From contig CM077158.1 in NCBI GenBank assembly GCA_039583875.1, forward strand, positions 238,320,453-238,384,452: DNA of 64,000 nt. Reading direction: 5' to 3'. The position numbers and the translations under genes were made by a program. Shown here piece by piece: positions 31,662 to 42,556 of the stretch; the stretch's first letter is position 1, and the number at the start of each line of letters is the position of its first letter. The DNA is from Platanthera guangdongensis (Eukaryota; Streptophyta; Magnoliopsida; Asparagales; Orchidaceae). Below the pieces are notes generated by a model. The model was not told the origin of the DNA. It saw only the letters and a list, made by a program, of their open reading frames with translations, and ran no database searches.

Positions 31662-34073
31662 TGGTGTTTGTATTAAAACCTTTTGCTCCGACAATGCTAC
31701 AGAATATTTGAGTCATGCTTTTACCTCTTTTTGTGTGCAACATGTCATTATTCATCAGACTAGCTGTGTTTATACCTCCCAGCAAAATGGGGTGGCGGAA
31801 CGCAAAAACCGTCATCTCCTCGATATCGCTCGCACCTTGATGACCCAGATGCATGTTCCTCGCTCCTATTGGGGATATGCTATTCTCCTTGCCTGCTACC
31901 TCATCAATCGCATCCCCTCCACGGTTCTCCACGGGAAAATCTCATTTTTCATTCTGTATCCAGACAAGGAGCCTTTTCCTCTCCCTCTCCGCATCATTGG
32001 GTGCACTGCCTTTGTGCATGCCCCCTCCGCCACCCGTGATAAGCTCTCCCCTCGCTCCACCAAATGTGTCTTTCTGGGGTACTCCACCACTCAGAAAGGA
32101 CATTGTTGCTTTGATCCCGTTCTTCGTAAGCAATTCGTCTCTACTGACGTCACCTTTTTCGAGAATGCCTCCTACTTCTCGGATGTCTCCTCTCCTCTTC
32201 CCCCAGCTTCTAATTCTCCTGCTCTTCCCTTCGTTCCCTCGTCTCCTACTGCGATCTCCACCCCTCCACCATCTCCGTCCACTCCTCTCCCTCCACCTCT
32301 CTCTCCCTCTTCCCCGCCACCGTCTCCCTCATCTCCGCCGCCGCCGCTCTCTCCTCCCGGGCCAGCACTCTCTGCCATGGATGCTCCGAATGCCGAGGGA
32401 CCTGCTGACCTGGATCTTCCTGTGGCTCTTCGCAAAGGGGTGCGAACGTGTACCCTACACCCCCTTGCTGCTGTTATTTCATATGATCGTCTCACCTCTT
32501 CTCGCAGGGCCTTTGCACTGGCTATCTCTGTCACTACCACACCTCGTTCCTACCAGGAGGCCCTTGTTATTCCTCATTGGAAGATGGCCATGGATGAGGA
32601 AATGACGACCCTCACTTCGCGGGGTACCTGGACTCTTGTTCCTCCTCCCCTCGGTACTGATGTCATTGGCTGTCGTTGGGTCTTTGTGGTAAAATTTGGC
32701 CCAGACGGCACTGTGGATCATTATAAGGCTCGCCTTGTTGCTAAGGGATTTACTCAGACCTATGAGATTGATTACTTTGACACCTTCTCTCCCGTGGCTC
32801 GTCTCAGCACTATCTGGGTCCTTCTCTCTGTGGAGGTCAATATAGATTGGCCGATTTCCCAGCTGGATGTCAAGAATGCCTTCCTTTATGGTGATCTTCA
32901 GGAGGCTGTCTACATGGAGCAACCTCCTGGGTATGTTGCTCAGGGGGAGACACGAGTATGCCGACTGAAGAAGGCAATTTATGGCCTCAAGCAGAGCCCT
33001 CGAGCTTGGTTCGACAAGTTCAGCAGCATCGTGGCATCCGTTGGTTTTGTGTGAAGCTCTGCTGATCACTCGCTATGTATTCGCAAAACCTCCTCGGGAC
33101 TGGTGGTTCTTGTTGTGTACGTCGATGACATCCTTCTCATTGGTGATGACCAGGAAGGGGTAGCCTTGACAAAGTGGCATCTTCGTCAACATCTGGTCAC
33201 GAAAGATATGGGCTCTCCGAAGTACTTTCTGGGGATAGAAATCTCTCGGAAGCCCAACTCCTTAGTCCTCTCCCAATGTAAGTATGCCCTTGATCTTTTA
33301 GAAGAGGCAGGATTGAGTGGAGCTAAACCTGCTCGATGCCCCATGCCAACTGGATAAGACAAAACCTGGACAGATGATTCGCCTCCTCTTTCAGATATTG
33401 CGCGGTACCTGCGTCTGGTTGGTAAGCTCATATATCTCACCGTGACCAGGCCCGACATTTTCTATGCTTTGGGCAAAGTGGGTCAATTCATGCAAGCACC
33501 TAGGGAGTGTCATTTACAGTCCGTCTTGAGGATCTTGGAATATGTTAAAGCAGTGCCTGGGAAAGGATTACTCTTTCAGAAGAATAGTCATCTGAGGGTT
33601 GAAGCATACTCAGATGCGAGTTATACTGATGACAAAGGGGATCGCAAGTCAACCTCGGGTTTTTGCACCTTTGTTGGGAGAAATATGGTGAGCTGGAAGA
33701 GCAAGAAGCAGTCGGTTGTTTCCAGGTCTAGTGCTGAAGCAGAGTATCGTAGTATGACATCGACCACTTGTGAGTTAAAGTGGCTACGGGCTCTCCTACT
33801 GGATTTAGGAGTGGTGTACAATCATCCTCTACCTATGTTCTGTGATAACAAGTCTGTCATATACATCTCCAAAAATTCGGTCTTCCATGAAAGAACCAAG
33901 CACATTGAGGTCGACTGTCATTTCATTCGTGAGGAGATTCTGAAGGAATAAATTTGCACTCCCTTCGTCACTTCTGATAAAGAGCTGCCTGACATCATCA
34001 CCAAGGCAGTCTCCGCCTCGTTTCTTCATATTTGTGACAAGCTGGGCATGATCGATATATATGCTCCAGCTTG
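31662..34073 (+). pseudogene. Integrase, reverse transcriptase and RNase H of copia A
   Basis: Integrase resumes VCIKTFCSDNATEYLSHAF and QQNGVAERKNRHLLDIART, then the Pro/Ser linker (about 32200-32400). Reverse transcriptase: [53 protein letters not shown], and VYVDDILLIGDD near 33118. RNase H: EAYSDASYTDDKGDRKSTSG, SRSSAEAEYRSMT, HERTKHIEVDCHF, ending IDIYAPA at 34073. The frame from 31708 to 33054 is open; then stops at 33052, 33355 and 33949 break it. It is the best preserved copia pol of the window. Confidence 0.88.
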
Positions 34074-34081
34074 AGGCGGAG

Positions 34082-34503
34082 TGTTGAAGTTAGTGACCGG
34101 GCGGTCTGGCGGTCTGTCTTGGCGGGTTGAAGACCACGCGGTCTGGCGGTTTCCCTTCAGTGGTTTGGTTGCTGTGTTGTTGCTGTCTGGAGTCTGAGCG
34201 GTCTAGCGGCTTGCCTCTGGAGACTTGGAGACCCGGCGGTCTAGCGGTCTCCCATGGTGATCTCTCTCTCTCTCTGGTGGTAGCCTAGCGGTTAGCCCTT
34301 TTATCTAACCGCGCGGCTTGTGCGAATTGTTCTGTATAAGTCCGCTTAGTCCTGTAAATTTTTAGTCACACATCTCTTATTTGTAGTCTCTCTTCTCTCC
34401 TCCATTCTATATAAGGGAAGGCATACCTTTGTAATAGATACCTTTTTCAGATAATAAAGTTTCTGTTAAACCACTTCCGGTTTGTTTTTGTTCGTTTCTA
34501 ATA
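34082..34503 (+). repeat. 3' LTR of copia A
   Basis: 422 bp, preceded by the purine tract CTTGAGGCGGAG. It ends TTTCTAATA (CA changed to TA). Its CT microsatellite is shorter than in the 5' LTR. Confidence 0.87.
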
Positions 34504-34669
34504 AATGCCCTCAAAGTTTCCTTGAACGACGACTAGTTGCTCACTCCATCTATGAACTTTGTTCACCGTCCCCATAAGGGTGCAGATGTGATTGCTGAAG
34601 TAGACAAACCCCTCAGCGGTCGTGGCGAAGGCGAATATATTGCGGAAAATCGAGAGGTCGAAGGCAACC

Positions 34670-36671
34670 TGTTGATGCGCGAAAACGTCGCGGGGCACCA
34701 GCCAGCTAACACGGAGGGGGTGTTCGATCTCACAAGCTAGGAGAGGAGGAAAGGAGGAAAGGAAGGAAGCCTCTGAGTGCTCGAGAGTGGAGCAAACGGC
34801 TTGTCAAAGAGGGTTGCGGGGATAGAGGAGAGAAGCTTGATCAACAGAGTAGGTTGATCAAGAGAGGAGAAGGAGGTTGACCAGGAGCTGTCGAGCAGAC
34901 GGCTAATGTGACGGTTGTGCTTGCAGGTTGATTGCCGAGGAGAGCTGAGCTGAGAAGAAGTCTGCTGAGCAGAGGAGCAAGACTTGCTGAGCAGAGGAGC
35001 AAGGCTTGCTGAGCAGAGAGAAGAAGAAGGGGGGCCGCTAGCAGCGGCAACAACACACTTCGCTCGCCGCGGCTTAAATGCCACTCCTGCGACGGGCTTT
35101 CCTTTTATTAATAGCTAGAGATTACAAGCTTACAAGTACACCTTTACAACAAAATCACTCAAAGGGTACAAGGAGAAGCTGGCGGCTAAGAGAGAAGAAA
35201 GTGCCAGAAAGCAGGGGAGAAGCTGGCAGAGACTAAGTAAAAGAGTCTGTTGGCAAGCTGGAGGACTGAGAAATTGAGTCTGCAGAGTCTGCTGGCAAGC
35301 TGCTGAAGAGCTGTGCGGACAGGAAACTGAGTCCGCAGAGCTTGCTGGAGGAGGTGACGACGGACTGCGCGGACTGGAAAACGGAGTCCGCAGGGCTTGC
35401 TGGCAGGACTTGCAAGATCCTCCAACCGTCTCGCGTGATCCAGAATGAGAGGCACCATGGGCTATTTATAGGCCCAGGGGAGTTCTTCTAGAAGCGGGGC
35501 CCAGTGACATCAGCATGACGACCTGCGCGGACTCCGCGGACAGAGATTTTGCGTCCGCCACTGTCGAGCGATGAAGCAGTCGGAAGGACCCACCTGCAAA
35601 AAACTGGAGGTCGCCCCCTAGCGGGCGACCTGGGCGGACTCCGGGAGGAGTCCGCCCGGCAGGCCGGAGGCCGCCCCCTAGCGGGCGGCCTGGGCGGACT
35701 CCAGGGGGAGTCCGCCCGGCAGGAGCCGGGGCCGCCCCCTAGCGGGCGGCCTGGGCGGACTCCGGGAGGAGTCCGCCCGGCAGGAGCCGGGGCCGCCCCC
35801 TAGCGGGCGGCCTGGGCGGACTCCGGGAGGAGTCCGCCCGGCAGGAGCCGGGGCCGCCCCCTAGCGGGCGGCCGGGGCGGACTCCGGGAGGAGTCCGCCC
35901 GGCAGGAGCCGGGGCCGCCCCCTAGCGGGCGGCCTGGGCGGACTCCGGGAGGAGTCCGCCCGGCAGGAGCCGGGGCCGCCCCCTAGCGGGCGGCCTGGGC
36001 GGACTCCGGGAGGAGTCCGCCCGGCAGGAGCCGGGGCCGCCCCCTAGCGGGCGGCCTGGGCGGACTCCGGGAGGAGTCCGCCCGGCAGGAGCCGGGGCCG
36101 CCCCCTAGCGGGCGGCCTGGGCGGACTCCGGGTGGAGTCCGCCCGGCTGGAGCCGGGGCCGCCCCCTAGCGGGCGGCCTAGGCGGACTCCGGGGGGAGTC
36201 CGCCCGGCAGGAGCCGGGGCCGCCCCCTTGCGGGCGGCCTGGGCGGACTCCGGGTGGAGTCCGCCCGGCTGGCGGGCAGAGGCCGCCCGGGGTGGGCGGC
36301 CTCGGCGGACGGCGGCAGGAGGCCGCCGCCCCTCGAGCAGCAGGGAGGTCGCCCCTGGCGGGCTTCCTCGGCGGACGGCGGTAGGAGACCACCGCCCCTT
36401 GGGCGAAATAGGAGGCCGCTCCTGGTACTGCTGTTGGCGGACTCCTGCAAGGAAAAGACTGTATGATTAGCGGACCTAACCGCATGTCCCGCGAGGGTGA
36501 GCCATGGGAATAGCTCGCCGTCCCGCAGGGCACGCGGTTGCTAGGAGACCTAGGCGGATAGGGAAGACTGTCCGCCTACGCTGGGACCCATCGCGATCAA
36601 AAGGGAGAATCTAAGGGTCACGATGAGCCAGCTGGCCACCTTGGGAAGGATCGCCGATTTCTGGGTTAACA
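34670..36671 (-). repeat. 3' LTR of the gag-only element
   Basis: 2002 bp. On the minus strand it begins TGTTAACCCAGAAATCGG. It holds 11 copies of a 61-bp unit in the U3 part, the TATA box GCCTATAAATAGC near 35465, and AATAAA near 35104 (all read on minus). It ends at TG/CA 34670. Confidence 0.92.
35608..36275. repeat. 61-bp double-hairpin array, 11 units
   Basis: Each unit has two palindromes: GGCCGCCCCCTAGCGGGCGG(CC) and GGCGGACTCC-GGGA-GGAGTCCGCC, joined by CGGCAGGAGCCGG or a variant. It lies upstream of the TATA box, so in U3. Frames through it are not genes. Confidence 0.92.
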
Positions 36672-38803
36672 TAATCCCCGCACTTTTTCAAGTTCTGCGA
36701 AAGAACTTCGAAAAAGTTGGAGACCCACGAAAATCGTGATCCACCCCAACGGAAGAAGAGGAGCAAGGAGAGACAGAACCTGAAGACTCTCCTTAGAAGC
36801 TTGATGCTTCCTGTCAATTTTCCTGCAAAAGGAAAGTTAGGGTAAGCATGTAGGGGTGGCACATCGAGTGTGTACCTGAATTTGCTTTTGCAAAACGAAG
36901 AAGGCGTGTCTTCTGTAAGTGTTCTGCAAAACAAAAGTGAGGAAAACGGAAAGGCGTAACAACTTGCAAGTACCTGGAAGGGACCTGCAAGTCTTTGCTG
37001 GTTTCTACAAAAGAAGAGTTAGGAGCATGCACAATATATGAGAGTAACTTGCAAGTACCTGTGAAGAAACTTGCAAGGGTTTGAGGATCTCTGCAAGAAG
37101 AGAGTTAAGAGCAGGTATCGTATATAAAAACAAGCTGCAAGTACCTGGATGAGGCTTGCAGGTGTTTGCTAATCTCTGCAAGAAGAGAAGTTAGGAACCA
37201 ATAAGATATGAAAATAACTTGCAAGTACCTGTGAAGAGAAGGCTTGCAAGTGTTAACTGTAGACTGTTAACTGTTGATAAGTTAACTGTTGACAAGATAA
37301 GGCTGATATGACCAATTAGCAAGAAGAGTGCCTGATGAATATTATTATGAAGCCCAGATCAATAAACTGAGTGTTAACTGCTGACAGATGTGACTGGATA
37401 ATAATTGCATGGCTGATAGCACTTGAGCAAATAATGTAGAGGAGATGAGAGCAATAAAGCTTATATGAGTAGAGTGCGAGTCATCATCCGATAGAGCTTT
37501 GAATAAGCAATTCATATAGGATGAGCATGAGCAAAGTGATTGCTGGAAATCCTTTTGGTAGGTCGGATTAACCTGTTCACCTGTGAAATAAGGCAAGAGA
37601 GAAAAAGGAGGGCTGCACCCGGAATGACTAAAGTGGGTTGAATGCTGCCACAGGTGTTCCCCGTGGGCCTTATGCATCACTTGCCCGAAAAAATCATCCC
37701 AAGTATAGTCCTACTCAAAGCGGGCTGGCCGCGCATCCTCAAGGAGGGGGGAAAAAGGAAAAAAGAGGTCCATGTTCGGAATGACTACAGAGGGTTGAAT
37801 GCTGCCACAGGTGTTCCCCGTGGGCCTTATGCATCACTTGCCCGAAAAAATCATTCCGAGTATGGTCCTGCTCGAAGCGGGAAAGGAAAAAGAGGTCCAT
37901 GTTCGGAATGACTAAAGAAGGTTGAATGCTGCCACAGGTGTTCCCCGTGGGCCTTATGCATCACTGGTCTGAGAAAGTCATTCCGAGTATGGTCCTGCTC
38001 AAAGCGGGCTGGCCGCGCATCCTCAAGGAGGGCACAAAGCAAGGGAAGGTCCTGAGAAGGACCGCTGGAAGCAAGGAAGATCCTGAGAAGGATCGCTAGA
38101 AGCAAGGGAGATCCTGAGAAGGATCGCTAGAGACTCTGCTCTCTTGCCCTGGGCACAAGCATCACTGATCAAGGAGACAGGTTGCGCCAAGAGGCCTATA
38201 TTGTCTGTGTGTTGATCAGTGGAGTTGTGAGAACCCGAGAGGCATGGATCGAGGATACCGGAGAGAGTTATTCGGCCACCACAGTTGAAGGATGATCCAA
38301 GAGACAAGGCTACGCTTGATTGCCATTGCTTGTCCAGCGAAGATCATCCTAACCGTAGTGTTTCCTATAAGACGCACAGCAGAGCTAACACATGAGGCTC
38401 CCCTAGCACACACTCTGTGTCAGATGCTGGCTAGGATCCTAAGCCTGAAGCCCATAATCGTAGATGAACTGCTCCCACTACACACATGGGTATACTCCCG
38501 CCATATGTGGTCGAAGCGGTAGTGCGAGAACAAACTACGGAGGGAACGTTTCAGACTCGGCGAAATCTCATTGACGTATTGATCCAGAGAGAGAGAGAGA
38601 GAGAGACAACAAAAAGGGAACTGTGTCAGTACAGGATCTCTGAATAAAAGCTTTGCAGAAAAGCAAGAATAAAACACTGAGAAGTGTTGTAATGAAAATG
38701 CTTGAAAGAGGGAGTAAGGGTTGAGATAACCCCTGTAGGTTGTAAGGAGCTCTGGAGGACTGTGAAGTCCATCGCTTTGGAGCACTGTGAAGTCCTTGCT
38801 AGT
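36672..38803 (-). other. 3' non-coding part of the gag-only element
   Basis: Contains four ~86-bp repeats around TTGCAAGTACCTG (36963, 37049, 37135, 37219); three copies of GAATGCTGCCACAGGTGTTC plus CCCGTGGGCCTTATGCATCA (near 37640, 37797, 37924); three copies of a ~34-bp AAGCAAGGGAGATCCTGAGA-type unit (38040-38130); and a GA microsatellite (38586-38608). No pol remains were recognised. Confidence 0.8.
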
Positions 38804-40441
38804 TCAGAATAGCCTTCCCAGTATACCCTCGTCATTGGCATCGAAGCATTCGACTTCTTTGTTAACAACGAGGAGAGGATAATCTTCGACCTGGTTCACC
38901 CCTCTTGAGGAGCAAGGAACATCTGAACTTTCTTTGCCCTTTGAAGTTGATGGGTCAGGGCGATCTTCTTTAGGAAGCAAGTCATGCATCTTGCCTTGCC
39001 GGAGCATCCTTTGCACAAGCTGACGGAATGCTCGGCAGTTTTCTGTTCGATGGCCTGGCTCTTTGTGGAATTCACAATAAGGCTCTGAGTCTCTAGACCT
39101 CTGATCTGCTGGTCGGTAGGGCTTCTTATAGCTTGCCCTGTCTTTCATGATCTGCACTACCTCTTGCACGACGTCGTCGAGATCCGACTCATGCAAGTCA
39201 TCGTCTTGCTGCTGTTGGACAGCTGCTGTTTGAGAAGGAGCTAGCGGGAGCAAAGGATCTTGAGCATCACGGCTCGGGAAGGAGTATCGCTGGCGATGAA
39301 GCCTTCTCTCCTTCCTTGAGTGAGCTGGGAAACGATTGCAAGGAGACCTTGGGGGCTGCTTGCGAAACGGATCTTTCTCTGATACAAGCTTGGAGACGAA
39401 GCCTGGATTGCTCTTCTCGCCTCGGATGTATGAGTTGGCTAGAGCGATCAGCTCTTGGTATGTCCTTGGAGCACGGACATTGGCTTCAAATTTGAGAGGC
39501 CCTTCGCGAAGACCATGGATAAGAGCCACTCGGTACATTTCTTGATCAACGATTTCGATGTCCAGAATCTCTCTCTGGAATCGATCAACAAATTGAGACC
39601 AGGTTTCATCACTGCGCTGTCTGATCTCAAAGAGGGCTTCAGGACCGCCCTTTCTCTTGGAGGAGGTAGAGAATCTGAGAAGGAATTCTCTACGAAGATC
39701 AAGGAAGGAAGAGATGGAGTGAGGACGGAGGCCATAGAACCAATCCCTCACTTGCCCATCAAAGGTTATCACAAGGAGCTTGCACTTGGTTGCATCTGAC
39801 AGAGTCTTGAGAGCAACGGCTGATTCAAAGGCTTGAAGATGCTTGACCGGATCGGTCTCTCCTGTATAGATTGGCAGTCGAGGCTCTCTGAAGTTTGCTG
39901 GAGTAGGTTCAAGGCGAACACTCTCAATGAAGGGCGACGACTCTTCCTGCTCTCCCACAGCATAGGGATTAAAGGGAGCATAGGCTGCAGCTGCAAAAGA
40001 AGCAGGGGGGTAGAAAGGAAAAGTTGCTGCAGGGGGAGCAGAGGCAGGAGCTGGGGGGCAAGGATGACTTCCTTGAAAGTTGAGAAATCTGGCAGGACTT
40101 CCCCGGGTTGCTTGCCGGAAGAAGTTTTGGCGAGCGGCAAACTCTTCATCTTGAGTTCGCAAAGGAGCAGCAGGACCTTGCGGGAAGGTCGGGGTGTAAG
40201 GCGGATAGAACGGAGGACAAGCTTGAGAATAAGCTTGCTTATGCTCTGATGTTGGCGTTGGGTTGATTGGAGCAGCTGGAGCAGCTGCTGGACGAGAGTC
40301 TAACCGCTGCGTGATCGCAGCAAGGACTTGGCTGATGGCTTGGAACTGTTGAGCATTCTCACGGCGCGACTGCTCAAAAGCTTCCCAGAGAGGATCTTCA
40401 CTGGGAATTGGAGCAAAGTTCTCGGCTGATTGATCTGACAT
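38804..40441 (-). CDS. gag: Intact gag of the gag-only element
   Basis: 545 codons, open from ATG at 40441, 53 bp after the LTR end. Residues 1-190 are Pro/Ala-rich with a Gln-rich start (ENAQQFQAISQVLAAITQRL). The Ty3/gypsy capsid core lies at about 195-345: YTGETDPVKHLQAFESAVAL, DWFYGLRPHSISSFLDLRRE, LRFSTSSKRKGGPEALFEIR and SQFVDRFQREILDIEIVDQE. A basic stretch follows, then an acidic DDDLHESDLDDVV, and a knuckle of type C-x2-H-x4-H-x4-C (CEFHKEPGHRTENC) near residue 465. It would form the particle shell and bind RNA. It is the only long undamaged retroelement gene here. Nothing resembling protease follows the stop. Confidence 0.9.
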   Translation of the reverse strand: MSDQSAENFAPIPSEDPLWEAFEQSRRENAQQFQAISQVLAAITQRLDSRPAAAPAAPINPTPTSEHKQAYSQACPPFYPPYTPTFPQGPAAPLRTQDEEFAARQNFFRQATRGSPARFLNFQGSHPCPPAPASAPPAATFPFYPPASFAAAAYAPFNPYAVGEQEESSPFIESVRLEPTPANFREPRLPIYTGETDPVKHLQAFESAVALKTLSDATKCKLLVITFDGQVRDWFYGLRPHSISSFLDLRREFLLRFSTSSKRKGGPEALFEIRQRSDETWSQFVDRFQREILDIEIVDQEMYRVALIHGLREGPLKFEANVRAPRTYQELIALANSYIRGEKSNPGFVSKLVSEKDPFRKQPPRSPCNRFPAHSRKERRLHRQRYSFPSRDAQDPLLPLAPSQTAAVQQQQDDDLHESDLDDVVQEVVQIMKDRASYKKPYRPADQRSRDSEPYCEFHKEPGHRTENCRAFRQLVQRMLRQGKMHDLLPKEDRPDPSTSKGKESSDVPCSSRGVNQVEDYPLLVVNKEVECFDANDEGILGRLF

Positions 40442-40493
40442 GGCTAACTGTCGCTATTCACCGTCTGATCGGATCTGAAGGCCGCGTGTTAAC

Positions 40494-42556
40494 TGTTGAT
40501 GCGCGAAAACGTCGCGGGGCACCAGCCAGCTAACACGGAGGGGGTGTTCGATCTCACAAGCTAGGAGAGGAGGAAAGGAGGAAAGGAAGGAAGCCTCTGA
40601 GTGCTCGAGAGTGGAGCAAACGGCTTGTCAAAGAGGGTTGCGGGGATAGAGGAGAGAAGCTTGATCAACAGAGCAGGTTGATCAAGAGAGGAGAAGGAGG
40701 TTGACCAGGAGCTGTCGAGCAGACGGCTAATGTGACGGTTGTGCTTGCAGGTTGATTGCCGAGGAGAGCTGAGCTGAGAAGAAGTCTGCTGAGCAGAGGA
40801 GCAAGACTTGCTGAGCAGAGGAGCAAGGCTTGCTGAGCAGAGAGAAGAAGAAGGGGGGCCGCTAGCAGCGGCAACAACACACTTCGCCCGCCGCGGCTTA
40901 AATGCCACTCCTGCGACGGGCTTTCCTTTTATTAATAGCTAGAGATTACAAGCTTACAAGTACACCTTTACAACAAAATCACTCAAAGGGTACAAGGAGA
41001 AGCTGGCGGCTAAGAGAGAAGAAAGTGCCAGAAAGCAGGGGAGAAGCTGGCAGAGACTAAGTAAAAGAGTCTGCTGGCAAGCTGGAGGACTGAGAAATTG
41101 AGTCTGCAGAGTCTGCTGGCAAGCTGCTGAAGAGCTGTGCGGACAGGAAACTGAGTCCGCAGAGCTTGCTGGAGGAGGTGACGACGGACTGCGCGGACTG
41201 GAAAACGGAGTCCGCAGGGCTTGCTGGCAGGACTTGCAAGATCCTCCAACCGTCTCGCGTGATCCAGAATGAGAGGCACCATGGGCTATTTATAGGCCCA
41301 GGGGAGTTCTTCTAGAAGCGGGGCCCAGTGACATCAGCATGACGACCTGAGCGGACTCCGCGGACAGAGATTTTGCGTCCGCCACTGTCGAGCGATGAAG
41401 CAGTCGGAAGGACCCACCTGCAGAAAACTGGAGGTCGCCCCCTAGCGGGCGACCTGGGCGGACTCCGGGAGGAGTCCGCCCGGCAGGCCGGAGGCCGCCC
41501 CCTAGCGGGCGGCCTGGGCGGACTCCAGGGGGAGTCCGCCCGGCAGGAGCCGGGGCCGCCCCCTAGCGGGCGGCCTGGGCGGACTCCGGGAGGAGTCCGC
41601 CCGGCAGGAGCCGGGGCCGCCCCCTAGCGGGCGGCCTGGGCGGACTCCGGGAGGAGTCCGCCCGGCAGGAGCCGGGGCCGCCCCCTAGCGGGCGGCCTGG
41701 GCGGACTCCGGGAGGAGTCCGCCCGGCAGGAGCCGGGGCCGCCCCCTAGCGGGCGGCCTGGGCGGACTCCGGGAGGAGTCCGCCCGGCAGGAGCCGGGGC
41801 CGCCCCCTAGCGGGCGGCCTGGGCGGACTCCGAGAGGAGTCCGCCCGGCAGGAGCCGGGGCCGCCCCCTAGCGGGCGGCCTGGGCGGACTCCGGGAGGAG
41901 TCCGCCCGGCAGGAGCCGGGGCCGCCCCCTAGCGGGCGGCCTGGGCGGACTCCGGGAGGAGTCCGCCCGGCAGGATCCGGGGCCGCCCCCTAGCGGGCGG
42001 CCTGGGCGGACTCCGGGTGGAGTCCGCCCGGCTGGAGCCGGGGCCGCCCCCTAGCGCGCGGCCTGGGCGGACTCCGGGGGGAGTCCGCCCGGCAGGAGCC
42101 GGGGCCGCCCCCTTGCGGGCGGCCTGGGCGGACTCCGGGTGGAGTCCGCCCGGCTGGCGGGCAGAGGCCGCCCGGGGTGGGCGACCTCGGCGGACGGCGG
42201 CAGGAGGCCGCCGCCCCTCGGGCAGCAGGGAGGTCGCCCCTGGCGGGCTTCCTCGGCGGACGGCGGTAGGAGACCACCGCCCCTTGGGCGAAATAGGAGG
42301 CCGCTCCTGGTACTGCTGTTGGCGGACTCCTGCAAGGAAAAGACTGTATGATTAGCGGACCTAACCGCATGTCCCGCGAGGGTGAGCCATGGGAATAGCT
42401 CGCCGTCCCGCAGGGCACGCGGTTGCTAGGAGACCTAGGCGGATGGGGAAGACTGTCCGCCTACGCTGGGACCCATCGCGATCAAAAGGGAGAATCTAAG
42501 GGTCACGATGAGCCAGCTGGCCACCTTGGGAAGGATCGCCGATTTCTGGGTTAACA
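40494..42556 (-). repeat. 5' LTR of the gag-only element
   Basis: 2063 bp, same layout as the other LTR, with 12 array units (41432-42160). The TATA box GCCTATAAATAGC (minus) lies near 41290. The sequence downstream (TTAACACGCGGCCTTC) is not a usual TGG-type primer-binding site. Confidence 0.92.
41432..42160. repeat. 61-bp double-hairpin array, 12 units
   Basis: Same unit as at 35608-36275, with one extra copy, which explains the 61-bp LTR length difference. Single-base variants (for example CTCCGAGAGG near 41830) differ between the two arrays. Confidence 0.92.

Larger units (their letters stand above)
23037..34503 (+). mobile_element. copia element A, host of two later insertions
   Basis: LTRs 23037-23472 and 34082-34503 lie in direct orientation. 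The target duplication AATG(T/C) (23032-23036 and 34504-34508) has one change, and the terminal TG and CA have each mutated in one LTR. The primer-binding site TGGTATCAGAG (23473-23483) fits initiator-Met tRNA. Inside sit copia B (23484-28022) and a solo LTR (30050-31661). The element inserted into the antisense gene of element 1. Confidence 0.88.
34670..42556 (-). mobile_element. Young gag-only LTR retrotransposon (TR-GAG type)
   Basis: Two long LTRs (34670-36671, 2002 bp; 40494-42556, 2063 bp) and the exact duplication CAACC (34665-34669 and 42557-42561) define a complete 7887-bp element on the minus strand. The only open gene is gag. There is no protease, reverse transcriptase, RNase H or integrase. 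The LTRs are about 99% identical outside the length difference of exactly 61 bp, one unit of their tandem array. It inserted in the antisense gene of element 1. Movement must depend on a gypsy relative for pol proteins (inference; known for TR-GAG elements). Confidence 0.92.

Noticed and set aside
35549..36533. Gly/Pro/Arg-rich open frames on both strands, repeated at 41373-42418
   Set aside because: They are readings of the 61-bp LTR array; repeats whose length is not a multiple of three give open frames by composition.
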